Below are positions 24,354 through 34,290 of a DNA stretch of 64,000 nt, piece by piece; positions within the stretch are counted from its first letter, which is position 1, and the number at the start of each line of letters is the position of its first letter. The translations under genes were made by a program, and so were the position numbers. The notes under the pieces are model-generated. The model did not search any database and was not told where the DNA came from. It worked only from the letters and a program-made list of their open reading frames with translations. Source of the DNA: Zoroaster sp. YZ-2022 (lineage: Eukaryota > Echinodermata > Asteroidea > Forcipulatida > Zoroasteridae); NCBI GenBank assembly GCA_029582265.1, contig CM055822.1, positions 6,999,200 to 7,063,199 of the forward strand, in the 5' to 3' direction.

Positions 24354-24690
24354 TTGGGCACGAGCGGTCTAGCTTACCGGACTCAAGTTCTGGTATTAGC
24401 AGCAGAATGTGGGTTCGAATCCCGGCCGTGACACTTGTGTCCTTGAGCAAGACACTTAACCATAATTGCTTCTCTCCACCCAGGGGTTAAATGGGTACCT
24501 GTGAGGGCAGAGTTGGTTGATTAGCCCTATATGCGCTGTAATGGCAGCAATTGAGCTGTATACTCCCCAGGGAGCTGAGATGGTTTCAGGAATGATTTAT
24601 GAGCCTTATGAGCAGGGGTAATAATATGCGCCTTGAGCACCACTCAGTTGGTGGATACGTGCGCTATATAAGTCCATACATTATTATTGA
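24354..24690 (+). mobile_element. full-length tRNA-derived SINE
   Basis: Head gagcggtctagcttaccgg, B box gggttcgaatccc, conserved body, and a short attattatt tail. It ends directly before the PLCG linker exon. Confidence 0.85.
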
Positions 24691-24726
24691 ATATTCATAG
24701 ATTCTTATTCCTGTCTTTCATTGCAG

Positions 24727-24795
24727 GCAGCAGATGAAGATTCCTTGTATGGTAATCCCGAGTTATACATGGATCCAAACCAATTCATACCAAGG
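24727..24795 (+). CDS. PLCG1: PLCG exon: regulatory tyrosine linker
   Basis: This 23-codon microexon is phase 0 at both ends. It encodes DSLYGNPELYMDPNQF. The second Tyr aligns with the vertebrate activating tyrosine (Tyr783 in PLCG1), whose phosphorylation is bound by the C-SH2 domain to release autoinhibition. The first Tyr aligns with the nearby Tyr771 or Tyr775 site. A SINE ends about 40 bases upstream of the exon. Confidence 0.9.
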
Positions 24796-25033
24796 GTAAA
24801 CATAAAAAACTAAAAAACAAAAATCTCTTTTTTTTCTAAAAAAAAAAAAAAATTACATAGCTAGTAATTTATAATGGAATACATTAAACTCTCCAGTGCA
24901 CAAGGAAATTGGGCATAGTTAAAAGCTGCATGTTCTATTGAGCACAATTTTGGCAGATTTGTTGTTTCAAAATGTTTCGAAATGATTCTAAGATCGACGC
25001 CATCTTGGATTTGGGTTTGCGCTGCGTTGTAAT

Positions 25034-25290
25034 TTGTGACCCGCTTTGGCAAAACCCGAAACTTCTCGGCATTTACTATAATGCGTAACAGCCATGAAAA
25101 GGTCAAAAACCCCAGGGACCAGTTTGAGATTTTCACGTCACCATATAGAGTTAGAGCATTTTCTCTAGATTTTGATGGAAAAAGAAAAATCCTGAAATGT
25201 TGTTGGGAACATTATTAATTTTCACGATAAATTTGGGAGGTCGCTCCGAATTGTTTGGTCCAAGTTTAGGGTTTTGCCAGAGCCAGTCAC
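25034..25290. mobile_element. relative of the 19178 fold-back element
   Basis: Ends gtgacccgctttggcaaaac and gttttgccagagccagtcac match the 19178 element; the interior is different and poorly paired. Confidence 0.65.
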
Positions 25291-25396
25291 ATATTGTCTA
25301 CACTGTGCTGCCAATGTTGTGCGACAATAATGCATAGAATTTGTTGAAATGCCTGTGTGCTGCACACAGTGCTTACGTGTAGCACATAGTTGTGTG

Positions 25397-25640
25397 GAGG
25401 CTGTGATTTCTCAGGATTTTTCACGATTTCAGGATTTTCTTACAAATCTCCCTTTGCCTCAAAATGTTCTTAACAGAAGAGAAGTAGTCACCAAGGAAAG
25501 AAAGAAGCTAGTAACCTGTATTGTGTCCAAACCTCTAGTCTCTTGTTTGTAGAGAGTCTGTAAATCCTCCAAAATTAAACATCTTGGTTCGGGGGCTTTG
25601 TCCTCTAGAACAAAGGGAGATCATCAAAAGCCCATTGATC
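25397..25640. repeat. interspersed repeat, family of 44667
   Basis: It begins tgtgatttctcaggattttt and continues with ccctttgcctcaaaatgttc and agaagtagtcaccaaggaaa. Copies at 30335 and 44667 show the right end aaatcacacc. Confidence 0.7.
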
Positions 25641-25984
25641 ACCCTTTTCTTTAGGGATTTATGCAAGAAATTAGATAACTTGGAACCTGCTTTCAACATA
25701 TGTGTTGTAAAGACTCGTCACCTTATTAACAAAATCAATTTCTGCCTCAAGAATCGCATTTGCAACGTTAAAATCAAGGAATTTATGCTTAATTACACAC
25801 AACGATATGCCAACTGTGGAACTGAAAGTAGGGAAAAGAATGCGCGTACTACCAACGCGTGCGTATTACGTATCGACTTACGAACAGGATATTACTCTGT
25901 ACCCACCTAATGTGCAGTGCCCTCTGTTGAATAAACTGCACTACGACCTGCATTATTTTCCATATTTCAATTTTGCCTTTGAAG
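25641..25984. other. intron sequence before SH3 exon
   Basis: The 108-codon frame at 25584-25910 begins within the repeat and has no domain. Nothing else was recognised. Confidence 0.4.
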
Positions 25985-26088
25985 GTGACGGTGAAAGCCC
26001 TGTATGACTACAGAGCCCAACGTGAGGATGAGCTATCATTCTGTAAGCATGCCATCATCACCAATGTCGACAAGCAAGATCATGGATG
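25985..26088 (+). CDS. PLCG1: PLCG exon: SH3 first half
   Basis: The exon follows ttgccttt-gaag and ends with two bases of Trp before gtaagt. It encodes [16 protein letters not shown], the ALYDY motif and RT loop of the SH3 domain, and then [14 protein letters not shown] up to the first of the tandem Trp residues. Confidence 0.95.
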
Positions 26089-26221
26089 GTAAGTTTATTT
26101 TCTTGAGTTGCAAATCATATTTCAAGAAAAGGTTCAACATCCAACAACTAACCTATGGAAGATTATCTTTAAAGTGGGAATATTGTCACGATCAACAGGG
26201 CATGTAATCAGAGGTAATTTT

Positions 26222-26297
26222 CAATCACTGTGTTCATCTTAAACTATACCGATTCCATGCCCTGCTATGATCGTGATGATATTGTCCCTTTAATAAA
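26222..26297. repeat. fragment of the 55981 element family
   Basis: It matches tcactgtgttcatcttaaac and ccatgccctgct...gatattgtcccttt from the complete element. Confidence 0.6.
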
Positions 26298-26538
26298 ACC
26301 CACGTTTTAGAGAACATGACTAAAAAGGATTTTCAGGTTATTAAGTCAAATTTTTCAAAAATGTTGCCAGACAAGTTTTTTGAAATTCGATGTAACAATT
26401 CCTGTTTTCTTTAAGATGAAATCACTGGGCATAAATGATGGAATAATTTCTTAGAATGATTGAAACTTGCACCATTTTTGTGTCATTAAAAAGGCCTTAA
26501 AATCAGTAAAACTTGTAGCTTTGCATGGTGAAGAGGAT

Positions 26539-26794
26539 AAGTAAAGACTAATTGTGGTGACACCATGTGAAATTCTCAATTGAGTAGTAATTAGTTCTGA
26601 AAAGGACTGGAGGTTACAAATCGACGTTTCGATCAGTATGCTCTGATTGTCTTCAGGAGAAGACGATCAGAGCATACTGAAGACAATCAGAGCATACTGA
26701 TCGAAACGTCGAGTTGTAACCTCCAGTTCTTTTCACAACTAATTACTACTCGATTGAGAATTTCACATGGTGTCACCGCAATTAGTCTTTACTT
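26539..26794. mobile_element. 256-bp fold-back element
   Basis: The arms start aagtaaagactaattgtggt and end attagtctttactt, pairing over about 100 bases each. The centre has cagagcatactg in direct and inverted copies. A half-copy lies at 48658-48772. Confidence 0.85.
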
Positions 26795-26868
26795 GCCTTA
26801 AAATCACAGATCACAGCATCTCTTTAAGAGTCCAAGATGTTCATAATGTCTTTTGTTCAACATTACAG

Positions 26869-27017
26869 GTGGAAGGGAGATTATGGCGGCAAGAAGAATA
26901 TGTGGTTTCCATCAAACTACGTGGAAGAGACCGTACCTAACAACACGGGCAACCCAGAGTCATCGTTACTGGGGAATCTACAGAAAGGAGCTATTGATAT
27001 CAGAGGGTGTGGCGTAG
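26869..27017 (+). CDS. PLCG1: PLCG exon: SH3 second half and start of second PH half
   Basis: It encodes [21 protein letters not shown], finishing the SH3 domain with the usual proline/tyrosine ligand-binding residues, then [16 protein letters not shown], the first strand of the second PH half. It ends in phase 1 before gtaagg. Its last nine bases and its donor are the first unit of a five-copy 39-bp tandem repeat, so four more copies of the same donor follow in the intron. Confidence 0.95.
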
Positions 27018-27215
27018 GTAAGGGCTAATCGTACCATCTTGTCGGGTGTGGCGTAGGTAAGGGCTAATCGTACCATATTGTCGGGTGTGGCGTAGGTAAG
27101 GGCTAATCGTACCATCTTGTCGGGTGTGGCGTAGGTAAGGGCTAATCGTACGGGCTAATCATACCATCTTCTTGGGTGTGGTGTAGGTAAGGGCTAATCG
27201 TACCATCTTGTAGCA
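27003..27215. repeat. 39-bp tandem repeat containing the exon donor
   Basis: The unit is gggtgtggcgtaggtaaggg plus ctaatcgtaccatcttgtc. The first unit includes the last bases of the SH3/PH exon. Donor-like gtaagg sites recur at 27018, 27057, 27096, 27135 and 27187. Confidence 0.95.
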
Positions 27216-27289
27216 GTGCCCTCAAAAAAATCTATCGCTACTCAGACCATCGCGATCACCTGTCTAATGAGGCCACCCTTATCTTTTGG

Positions 27290-27410
27290 CCACCCCTTTA
27301 TCGTGGCCCCCTGTCCATCGTGGCCCCCTGTCCATCGTGGCCCCCCTGTCCATCGTGGCCCCCCTGTCCATCGTGGCCCCCCTGTCCATCGTGGCCCCCT
27401 GTCTATGACA
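27290..27410. repeat. 17/18-bp tandem repeat
   Basis: The unit is tcgtggccccctgtcca, about six copies. Confidence 0.9.
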
Positions 27411-27724
27411 ACCTCTTTGATAAGATCATTCAGATGGCGACCTTATTATTATTTGTATTATTTTCTATTTATTCAGGTTAGCCCAAAAGGTGGGCTTCTA
27501 TGAGACTCGGACAAAATTAAAAACCTATATACAAAATAAAAGAATTAAAATGACTACAAAATTTTACAATCATATATTTGCAGTTATCAAAAAACAATAA
27601 AGATAAGTAACATTGAAAATACTATTAAATGCTAAAATTGTGATAGAAGAATATAGTGATTGATGTATAAATCAACCAGTCATGGCCATAAATAATAAGA
27701 TTGACCTGTCTAATTCCCCTGTAG
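27411..27724. other. intron sequence, nothing recognised
   Basis: A/T-rich; ends at the PH exon acceptor. Confidence 0.4.
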
Positions 27725-27879
27725 AGACACTCCCTGGTACCCGCACAACACACCCCAATGTCTTCCGCATCACACGTTTGAACCAAAGACCTTCAATTGA
27801 GCTGGCAGCGTCGTCCAGCGAAGATCTAAGTGACTGGATTCAGATGATTGAATCCACTGCCATCAAAGCAGAGGAGAGG
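27725..27879 (+). CDS. PLCG1: PLCG exon: second half of split PH domain
   Basis: The acceptor is ttcccctgtag; the exon ends in phase 0 before gtgagg. It encodes HPNVFRITRLNQRPSIELAA and SSEDLSDWIQMIE, with the invariant PH helix Trp. It is somewhat shorter than the vertebrate segment between the first PH strand and the FVFSI-like strand. Confidence 0.92.
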
Positions 27880-28552
27880 GTGAGGCTTTTTTTTTTTTAA
27901 CCAGTTGACGTCGGGAATATTTATTTTTTTCCGGTCCCCCGTGCGGGTTTATTTTCAGTGAAAAATCTAGAAAAAATTTCTAGCCATTAATAATTTTTTT
28001 TGTCAATGAAACTAAGTTCGGACACCCAAATAAACACCTTTACTCATTGACATTTCAAGAATTAAATGGCTAGTTTTTTAATTACGGTTGTGTTTGTTCA
28101 GCACAATTAGACCGTTGGCAAGCTCCGATGCAACGGCCTATTAGCGACCAGCGCCTGGTCAAAAAGACGGCATACCCGGAGAGAGATCGAAGGCCTCGTA
28201 AACAATGGATATAAATCCGTCTTTACAAATTCTTGGCTGGTACGTCAAAGGAACAGGTCTTGGATAAAGGGATTATGCAAAAATCAACAAAAAGAGTGAA
28301 CTCGTTCAGTGTTTGCAGTGCATTTTGTCCGGGGCCACTGAACCGTGACCCCATGGACTCCGAGAAACGATTGCGTGTATACAAGTCAGCCGCCACGACG
28401 GCACGCCACATGTGGCGTGTTGACAAGTCTCCCGGTAACACACACAAAAATCGGAATGCGTGTTTAGACGCTCTCAGATCCACTGTACAAAAAAATATTA
28501 CGTGTATACACGGCCTCCGAAGCAAACTGGTTAAATACCATCTCCCATCAGC
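27880..28552. other. intron sequence, nothing recognised
   Basis: Open frames on both strands at 28223-28636 overlap the start of the 19-bp array and lack any domain. The stretch 28085-28460 is more GC-rich than its surroundings and could be an old element. Confidence 0.4.
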
Positions 28553-29050
28553 TTGACCAAGTCTCGAGTGCTTGACCATGTCCCAAGTGCTTGACCATGA
28601 CCCAACGACTTGACCTTGTCTGATCTGCTTGACCATGACTCAACGACTTAACCTTGTCTCATCTGCTTGACCGTGTCCCGAGTGCTTGACCATGACCTAA
28701 CGGCTTGACCTTGTCCTGAGTGCTTGAACATGTCCCGAGTGCTTGACCATGTCCACTCGGCTTGACCATGACCCAACAACTTGACCTTGTCCCGAGTACT
28801 TGACCCGAGTACTTGACCTTGTCCTGAGTGCTTGACCTTGTCCTGAGTGCTTGACCGTGTCTCAAGTGCTTGACCACAACCAACGACTTGACCACGTCTC
28901 GAGTGCTTGACCACAACCAACGACTTGACCACGTCTCGAGTGCTTGACCACGTCTCGAGTGCTTGACCACGTCTCGAGTGCTTGACCACATCCCGAGTGC
29001 TTGACCACGTCCCGAGTGTTTGACCATGTCCCGAGTGCTTGACCACGATC
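28553..29050. repeat. 19-bp tandem array
   Basis: The unit is gaccacgtctcgagtgctt, about 26 diverged copies. It is immediately upstream of the PLCG exon at 29112. Confidence 0.9.
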
Positions 29051-29111
29051 CCACTTCTTCCAAAGACAATATACAAAGTAATGATTTGAAATTATTTTCT
29101 CCTATTTGCAG

Positions 29112-29208
29112 AAACTAGAGGAGAGTAAGCATGAGCGCAAGATGCGTATTGCTAAGGAGTTCTCAGATCTCATCGTGTATTGCAGAGCGGTTCCTTTCCG
29201 AGAAGAAA
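29112..29208 (+). CDS. PLCG1: PLCG exon: linker into PLC-Y
   Basis: The exon follows ctatttgcag and stops in phase 1 before gtaagt. It encodes HERKMRIAKEFSDLIVYCRAV and PFREE, matching the helix that leads from the PH domain into the catalytic Y half in PLCG. The bases directly upstream are a 19-bp minisatellite. Confidence 0.92.
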
Positions 29209-29335
29209 GTAAGTTTTCCTTTTCTGGTTTCAACTGTCTGCTCATTTTCTTTAAAAGATCAGTACCAAAAAAAACTGAGCGATTTCCATATTTTTAACCC
29301 AAGATATTTCCATTTTTTTTAACCTGAGATATTCT

Positions 29336-29593
29336 CATAACTTTCTCAGCTCCCTGGGGAGTATACAGCCCCGAGCTACCGTAGCGCATCGGAAGCTTTT
29401 TCATCCACAATATCAACCTCTACCCTCACAGGTACCCATTTATACTCCTGGGTGAAGAGGAGCACTGTACAGTGAAATGCCTTGCACAAGGACACAAGTA
29501 CCGTGGTCGTGGCCAAGATTCGAACCCACATTCTGACGACTCAGCCACTAAAACACAAGTCTGATGCGCTAGACCGCTCGGCGATGGCATCGA
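29336..29593 (-). mobile_element. tRNA-derived SINE, tailless copy
   Basis: Minus-strand head gccatcgccgagcggtctag and gggttcgaatc, then the family body. It lies head-to-tail with the next SINE. Confidence 0.75.
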
Positions 29594-29870
29594 ATAATAA
29601 TAATAATAATAATTAATTCTTACATAGCGTATTCCACATAATGTCTCAATACACTTTACATATAACCCCCTGTCATTGGGCCAATATCATCCCTGTAATC
29701 TTTCTCTGCTCCCTGGGTAGTATACAGCCCTGAGCTACCGTAGCCCTTCAGAGGCTTTTTTCAACCACAATATGAACCTCGGCCCTCACTGGTACCCATT
29801 TTATACTCCTGGGTGTAGAGAAGCAATGTACAGTTTAAGTGTCTAGATCAAGTACACACTAGTACCATGG
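29594..29870 (-). mobile_element. tRNA-derived SINE, headless
   Basis: (AAT)n at the left, body words tagcgtattccacataatg and ctccctgggtagtatacagc; degenerate towards the missing head. Confidence 0.7.
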
Positions 29871-29910
29871 TTGCATGTTAACTCCCGTTGATTGCTTCTT
29901 TTCTTGGCAG

Positions 29911-30017
29911 ACATTCCTGGCAATTATTTTGACATGTCCTCATTCCCAGAGACGAAGGTGGAACGCTATCTCACCTTGAGCAAATCCAAGATACTGCTGG
30001 AATACAATAGACACCAG
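29911..30017 (+). CDS. PLCG1: PLCG exon: PLC-Y, substrate-binding Ser
   Basis: The exon encodes FDMSSFPETKVERYL and LLEYNRHQ. The SSF serine corresponds to the inositol-lipid contact of the Y box (Ser522 in PLC delta 1). The acceptor is ttcttggcag and the donor is gtacgc. Two SINE copies fill the intron before it. Confidence 0.94.
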
Positions 30018-30334
30018 GTACGCTGGGCAGTTAACTCCACCCCTCCCCCTCTCCCCCTTGGCATTTTCATATACATGTATATATGGTACGCTTGTGTGTT
30101 GTGCTTATTTGAGCTGAAGTTACTGAAAAAAAGGTTGTCATGGTAACATGGATGCGCTTTAAAAAAAATAAATGTTCTCTGACACGTTGAAGACATCTTA
30201 AACTGTTTAGGTTTACCGTAAGACACACATGGTAGATAACGCATCAGATACACGCACTCACATAAGTTATTTTATATCTGTATTTGAAATAGATGCATTT
30301 GTAATGAAATATCGCTTAATATGAGGGTACACAA

Positions 30335-30603
30335 TCCTGTGATTTCTCAGGATTTTTTTTTACAAATCTCCCTTTGCCTCAAAATTTTCTTGAAAGAAGA
30401 GAAGTAGCCACCAAGGAAAGAAAGAAGTAGCCTGTATTGTGCCCAAACCTCTAGTTTGTTGTTTGTGGGGATGTGGAGAGTCTGTAAATCCTCCAAAACT
30501 AAACATCCAGGAGGTTCAGGGGGCTTTGTACTCCAGACCAAAGGGAGATCCAAGCCCGCTACCCATTTTTCAGGATTTTTAACATTTGTCAAATCACACC
30601 TCT
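30335..30603. repeat. interspersed repeat, family of 44667
   Basis: It runs from tgtgatttctcaggattttt to gtcaaatcacacc, an 8-base inverted end. Nearly collinear with 25397 and 44667. Confidence 0.75.
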
Positions 30604-30737
30604 GGGTACACTTATTTACCTGAATTAATTCAGGGAACTGGGGAGGAAATGGCAATTTTTTCATAATAAGGTCAATTGTCGTTAGAATGCTGCTTCTTAA
30701 AGTGGTTAACCTTTTCCGTCTCCCCCCCCCCCCCCAG

Positions 30738-30846
30738 GTCAGCAGAACATATCCCAAAGGTCAACGGTTTGATTCCTCTAACTATGATCCAGTACCCATC
30801 TGGACCTGTGGTTCGCAGATGGTATCACTCAACTATCAAACACCAG
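30738..30846 (+). CDS. PLCG1: PLCG exon: PLC-Y, RxYPKG and NYDP motifs
   Basis: After a run of C and cag, the exon encodes [19 protein letters not shown] and [13 protein letters not shown]. The Arg before TYPKG is the second conserved substrate contact of the Y barrel half. It ends in phase 1 before gtttgt, and is followed by the 63-bp array. Confidence 0.95.
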
Positions 30847-30929
30847 GTTTGTACTGGATACAACAACATTTTAAACTTTCCAAGGAAACTGGTGAAGATT
30901 TGCCCTTATAAGTCACGGTCTTGTGAGTT

Positions 30930-31023
30930 TTACTTTTACTTTTTTCTTTTTGAGACCTTGCGCGTCAGTTTGTGGAACAAAACGGCACAAATGGGCCAAA
31001 TCCATTGTTGTTGGAGTATTATG
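30930..31023. mobile_element. end fragment of the outer 10325 element
   Basis: Its words tttttgagaccttgcgcgtc, gtttgtggaacaaaacg and ccaaatccattgttgttgg match the complement of 10340-10440. It leads directly into the 63-bp array. Confidence 0.65.
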
Positions 31024-32925
31024 CCGTGGACTAGGTTAGTACACGAGTGGCACGCTTCATGTAGGTAGCAGACTTCTGGCGCTGCGCCGTGGACTAGGTT
31101 AGTACACCAGTGGCACGCTTCATGTAGGTAGCAGACTTCTGGCGCTGCTCGTGGACTAGATTAGTACACGAGTGGCACGCTTCATGTAGGTAGCAGACGT
31201 CTGGTGCTGCGCCGTGGACTAGGTTAGTACACGAGTGGCACGCTTCATGTAGGTAGCAGACTTCTGGCGCTGCGCCGTGGACTAGGTTAGTACACGAGTG
31301 GCACGCTTCATGTAGGTAGCAGACTTCTGGCGCTGCGCCGTGGACTAGGTTAGTACACGAGTGGCACGCTTCATGTAGGTAGCAGACTTCTGGTGCTGCT
31401 CGTGGACTAGGTTAGTACACGAGTGACATACTTCATGTAGGTAGCAGACTTCTGGTACTAGGCCGTGGACTAGGTTAGTACACGAGTGGCACACTTCATG
31501 TAGGTAGCAGACTTCTGGTACTAGGCCGTGGACTAGGTTAGTACACGAGTGGCACACTTCATGTAGGTAGCAGACTTCTGGTACTAGGCCGTAGACTAGG
31601 TTAGTACACGAGTGGCACGTTTCCATGTAGGTAGCAGACTTCTGGTACTAGGCCGTGGACTAGGTTAGTACACGAGTGGCACACTTCATGTAGGTAGCAG
31701 ACTTCTGGCGCTGCGCCGTGGACTAGGTTAGTACACCAGTGGCACGCTTCATGTAGGTAGCAGACTTCTGGCGCTGCGCCGTGGACTAGGTTAGTACACC
31801 AGTGGCACGCTTCATGTAGGTAGCAGACTTCTGGCGCTGCGCCGTGGACTAGGTTAGTACACCAGTGGCACGCTTCATGTAGGTAGCAGACTTCTGGTAC
31901 TAGGCCGTGGACTAGGTTAGTACACAAGTGGCATGCTTTCATGTAGGTAGCAGACTTCTGGCGCTGCGCCGTGGACTAGGTTAGTACACAAGTGGCATGC
32001 TTTCATGTAGGTAGCAGACTTCTGGCGCTGCGCCGTGGACTAGGTTAGTACACCAGTGGCACGCTTCATGTAGGTAGCAGACTTCTGGCGCTGCGCCGTG
32101 GACTAGGTTAGTACACGAGTGGCACGCTTCATGTAGGTAGCAGACTTCTGGTACTAGGCCGTGGACTAGGTTAGTACACCAGTGGCACGCTTCATGTAGG
32201 TAGCAGACTTCTGGCGCTGCGCCGTGGACTAGGTTAGTACACGAGTGGCACGCTTCCATGTAGGTAGCAGACTTCAGGGGCTGCGCCGTGGACTAGGTTA
32301 GTACACGAGTGGCACGCTTCCATGTAGGTAGCAGACTTCTGGCGCTGCGCCGTGGACTAGGTTAGTACACGAGTGGCACACTTTCATGTAGGTAGCAGAC
32401 TTCTGGCGCTGCGTCGTGGACTAGGTTAGTACACGAGTGGCACGCTTTCATGTAGGTAGCAGACTTCTGGCGCTGCGTCGTGGACTAGGTTAGTACACGA
32501 GTGGCACGCTTTCATGTAGGTAGCAGACTTCTGGCGCTGCGTCGTGGACTAGGTTAGTACACGAGTGGCACGCTTTCATGTAGGTAGCAGACTTCCGGTA
32601 CTGTGCCGTGGACTAGGTTAGTACACCAGTGGCACGCTTCCATGTAGGTAGCAGACTTCTGGCACTGCGCCGTGGACTAGGTTAGTACACGAGTGGCATG
32701 CTTCATGTAGGTATTAGACTTCTGGTACTATGCCGTGGACTAGGTTAGTACATGAGTGGCACACTTTCATGTAGGTAACAGACTTCCGGTACTATGCCGT
32801 GGACTAGGTTAGTACACGAGTGGCACGCTTTCATGTAGGTAGCAGACTTCCGGTACTGTGCCGTGGACTAGGTTAGTACACCAGTGGCACGCTTCCATGT
32901 AGGTAGTAGACTTCTGCTGGAAGTT
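31024..32925. repeat. 63-bp tandem array, about 30 units
   Basis: The unit is actaggttagtacacgagtg, gcacgcttcatgtaggtagc, agacttctggcgctgcgccg plus tgg. Its gcttcatgtaggtag word is the terminus of the neighbouring transposon. A 21-codon period gives spurious Cys-rich minus-strand frames. Confidence 0.97.
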
Positions 32926-33099
32926 ATTTCTCTTTTCTTAAAAAGACATAATTAGTTTTCATTATGAGTTTTACACCAAGTAACTTTCAAATTACAGTTT
33001 CATCATTTGGTTATTAGCATTCTTATACCTTTATAAGCAAAGTGCACTAGGACCTGCTGAGCTGAGGCTTTAAAAGATCAGTTTTTATCTATCATTAAT

Positions 33100-33310
33100 A
33101 ATATATAGGATTTGAAGCTTTGCTTGGTGGAAGTACAGTAGGAGTCAAGTTTGCAGTAAACAATCTCTTGGGAGATGTAATAATTGTTATTTCTGAGAAG
33201 AACCAATCGGAATAAATGCTCCTGAAAGTGATCAGAGTGTATGATCGAAACATCAAGTTTCTCAGCACCGGTTCTTCTAAGAACCAACATAAATTACATC
33301 TCCTAAGAGA
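33100..33310. mobile_element. diverged fold-back element
   Basis: tctcttgggagatgtaataa pairs with ttacatctcctaagaga, and gagaagaacc with ggttcttct. The centre atcagagtgtatgatcgaaa resembles the 26539 element. Confidence 0.6.
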
Positions 33311-33377
33311 CTTATAGTGCAGTCAGGGCTAAACAGAATGCACTTCTTAAATGTTTTCCTGTCTGTTTGATTTTTAG

Positions 33378-33526
33378 ATCGACACATGCAAGTCAATGAG
33401 AGTCTGTTTGCTCTCAATGGCCGCTGTGGCTACGTCTTGAAACCGACATGCATGACAGGGCCGAACTTTGACCCCTATGACCCACGCTCAGCGAGCGGAG
33501 TTGAACCTATTCATCTAACAATTCAG
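33378..33526 (+). CDS. PLCG1: PLCG exon: end of PLC-Y and start of C2
   Basis: It encodes NGRCGYVLKPTCM, the last PLC-Y strand, then FDPYDPR and EPIHLTIQ, the first C2 strand. It ends in phase 0 before gtgagt. The next intron is the longest in the window (8.55 kb) and holds the DDE and BEN genes. Confidence 0.95.
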
Positions 33527-33599
33527 GTGAGTTGAACTTTGGCTTACGTTGTGAACTTTAAACCGAAGAATCTGAATCAAAGGTGAAAGTGAGCTCGGA

Positions 33600-33745
33600 C
33601 ATTCTAAGCAATGAAATGGGTAACCATATCCCTAACCACCCCAAATCCAGCAAAATCCTCCATGGGGCACTTTTGGGGGAATATTCAGCACTGTTGGAAG
33701 CTGGTACTTTCACCTCTTCAAATGGGGCAAAATTACTACTGTTTC
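33600..33745. repeat. direct repeat, copy 1 of a TTAA-type element
   Basis: aaatccagcaaaatcctcc, ggggcacttttggggg and acctcttcaaatggggc recur in order at 34024-34140. Confidence 0.7.
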
Positions 33746-34023
33746 AGAGAGAGGTAAACATCATGTCATTTGTTTCTCAGTCCATTTGAGTGACTATTAG
33801 ACCTTTAAGCAGCCATTTTGTTTTTTCTTCCCTGTAAATCAATGTGACCAAACCGATGCTGGAAGGATAAATAGTCTGGCACCCTTTCTTGTAATGTGAA
33901 TCAGCACTATAATCCTATTTGCACATGCAGGGAATGTGACAAAGACATACACTTTTGTCCAAAGGTCATTATGTGCATACACAATTGATGAAGATCACAT
34001 AATATGGTTAGAAACCAACCTCT

Positions 34024-34290
34024 TTAACCCTAACCACCACAAATCCATCAAAATCCTCCAAGGGGCACTTTTTGGGAAAAATTCAGCACTGTTTGATACT
34101 GTTACTTTCACCTCTTCAAATGGGGCAAAATTACTACCTGGCAAGAAGTACAGGCCATAAGTGCTGAATATGAAAGATCAATGGAAGTGCATGGTGCATT
34201 TTGAAGATAAGGGCATGTTTCCAAAAGTGCACTGATGGATTTTGGAGGATTAAGGAAGGTTCCTAACCAGAATACCTCGGTGGGTAGGGA
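34024..34290. mobile_element. TTAACCCTAACC element, copy 2
   Basis: It starts at TTAACCCTAACC and carries aaatccatcaaaatcctcc, with the inverted word gatggattttggaggatt near 34226. The right end is not certain. Confidence 0.6.

Noticed and set aside
24025..24450. Arg/Gly/Asp-rich frame of 141 codons on the - strand
   Set aside because: 14-bp repeat plus SINE; no independent support.
28648..29076. Two ~140-codon frames on the - strand
   Set aside because: 19-bp minisatellite read in two frames.
31345..32259. Cys-rich repeat frames on the - strand
   Set aside because: They come from the 63-bp array, and the phase is interrupted by unit-length changes.
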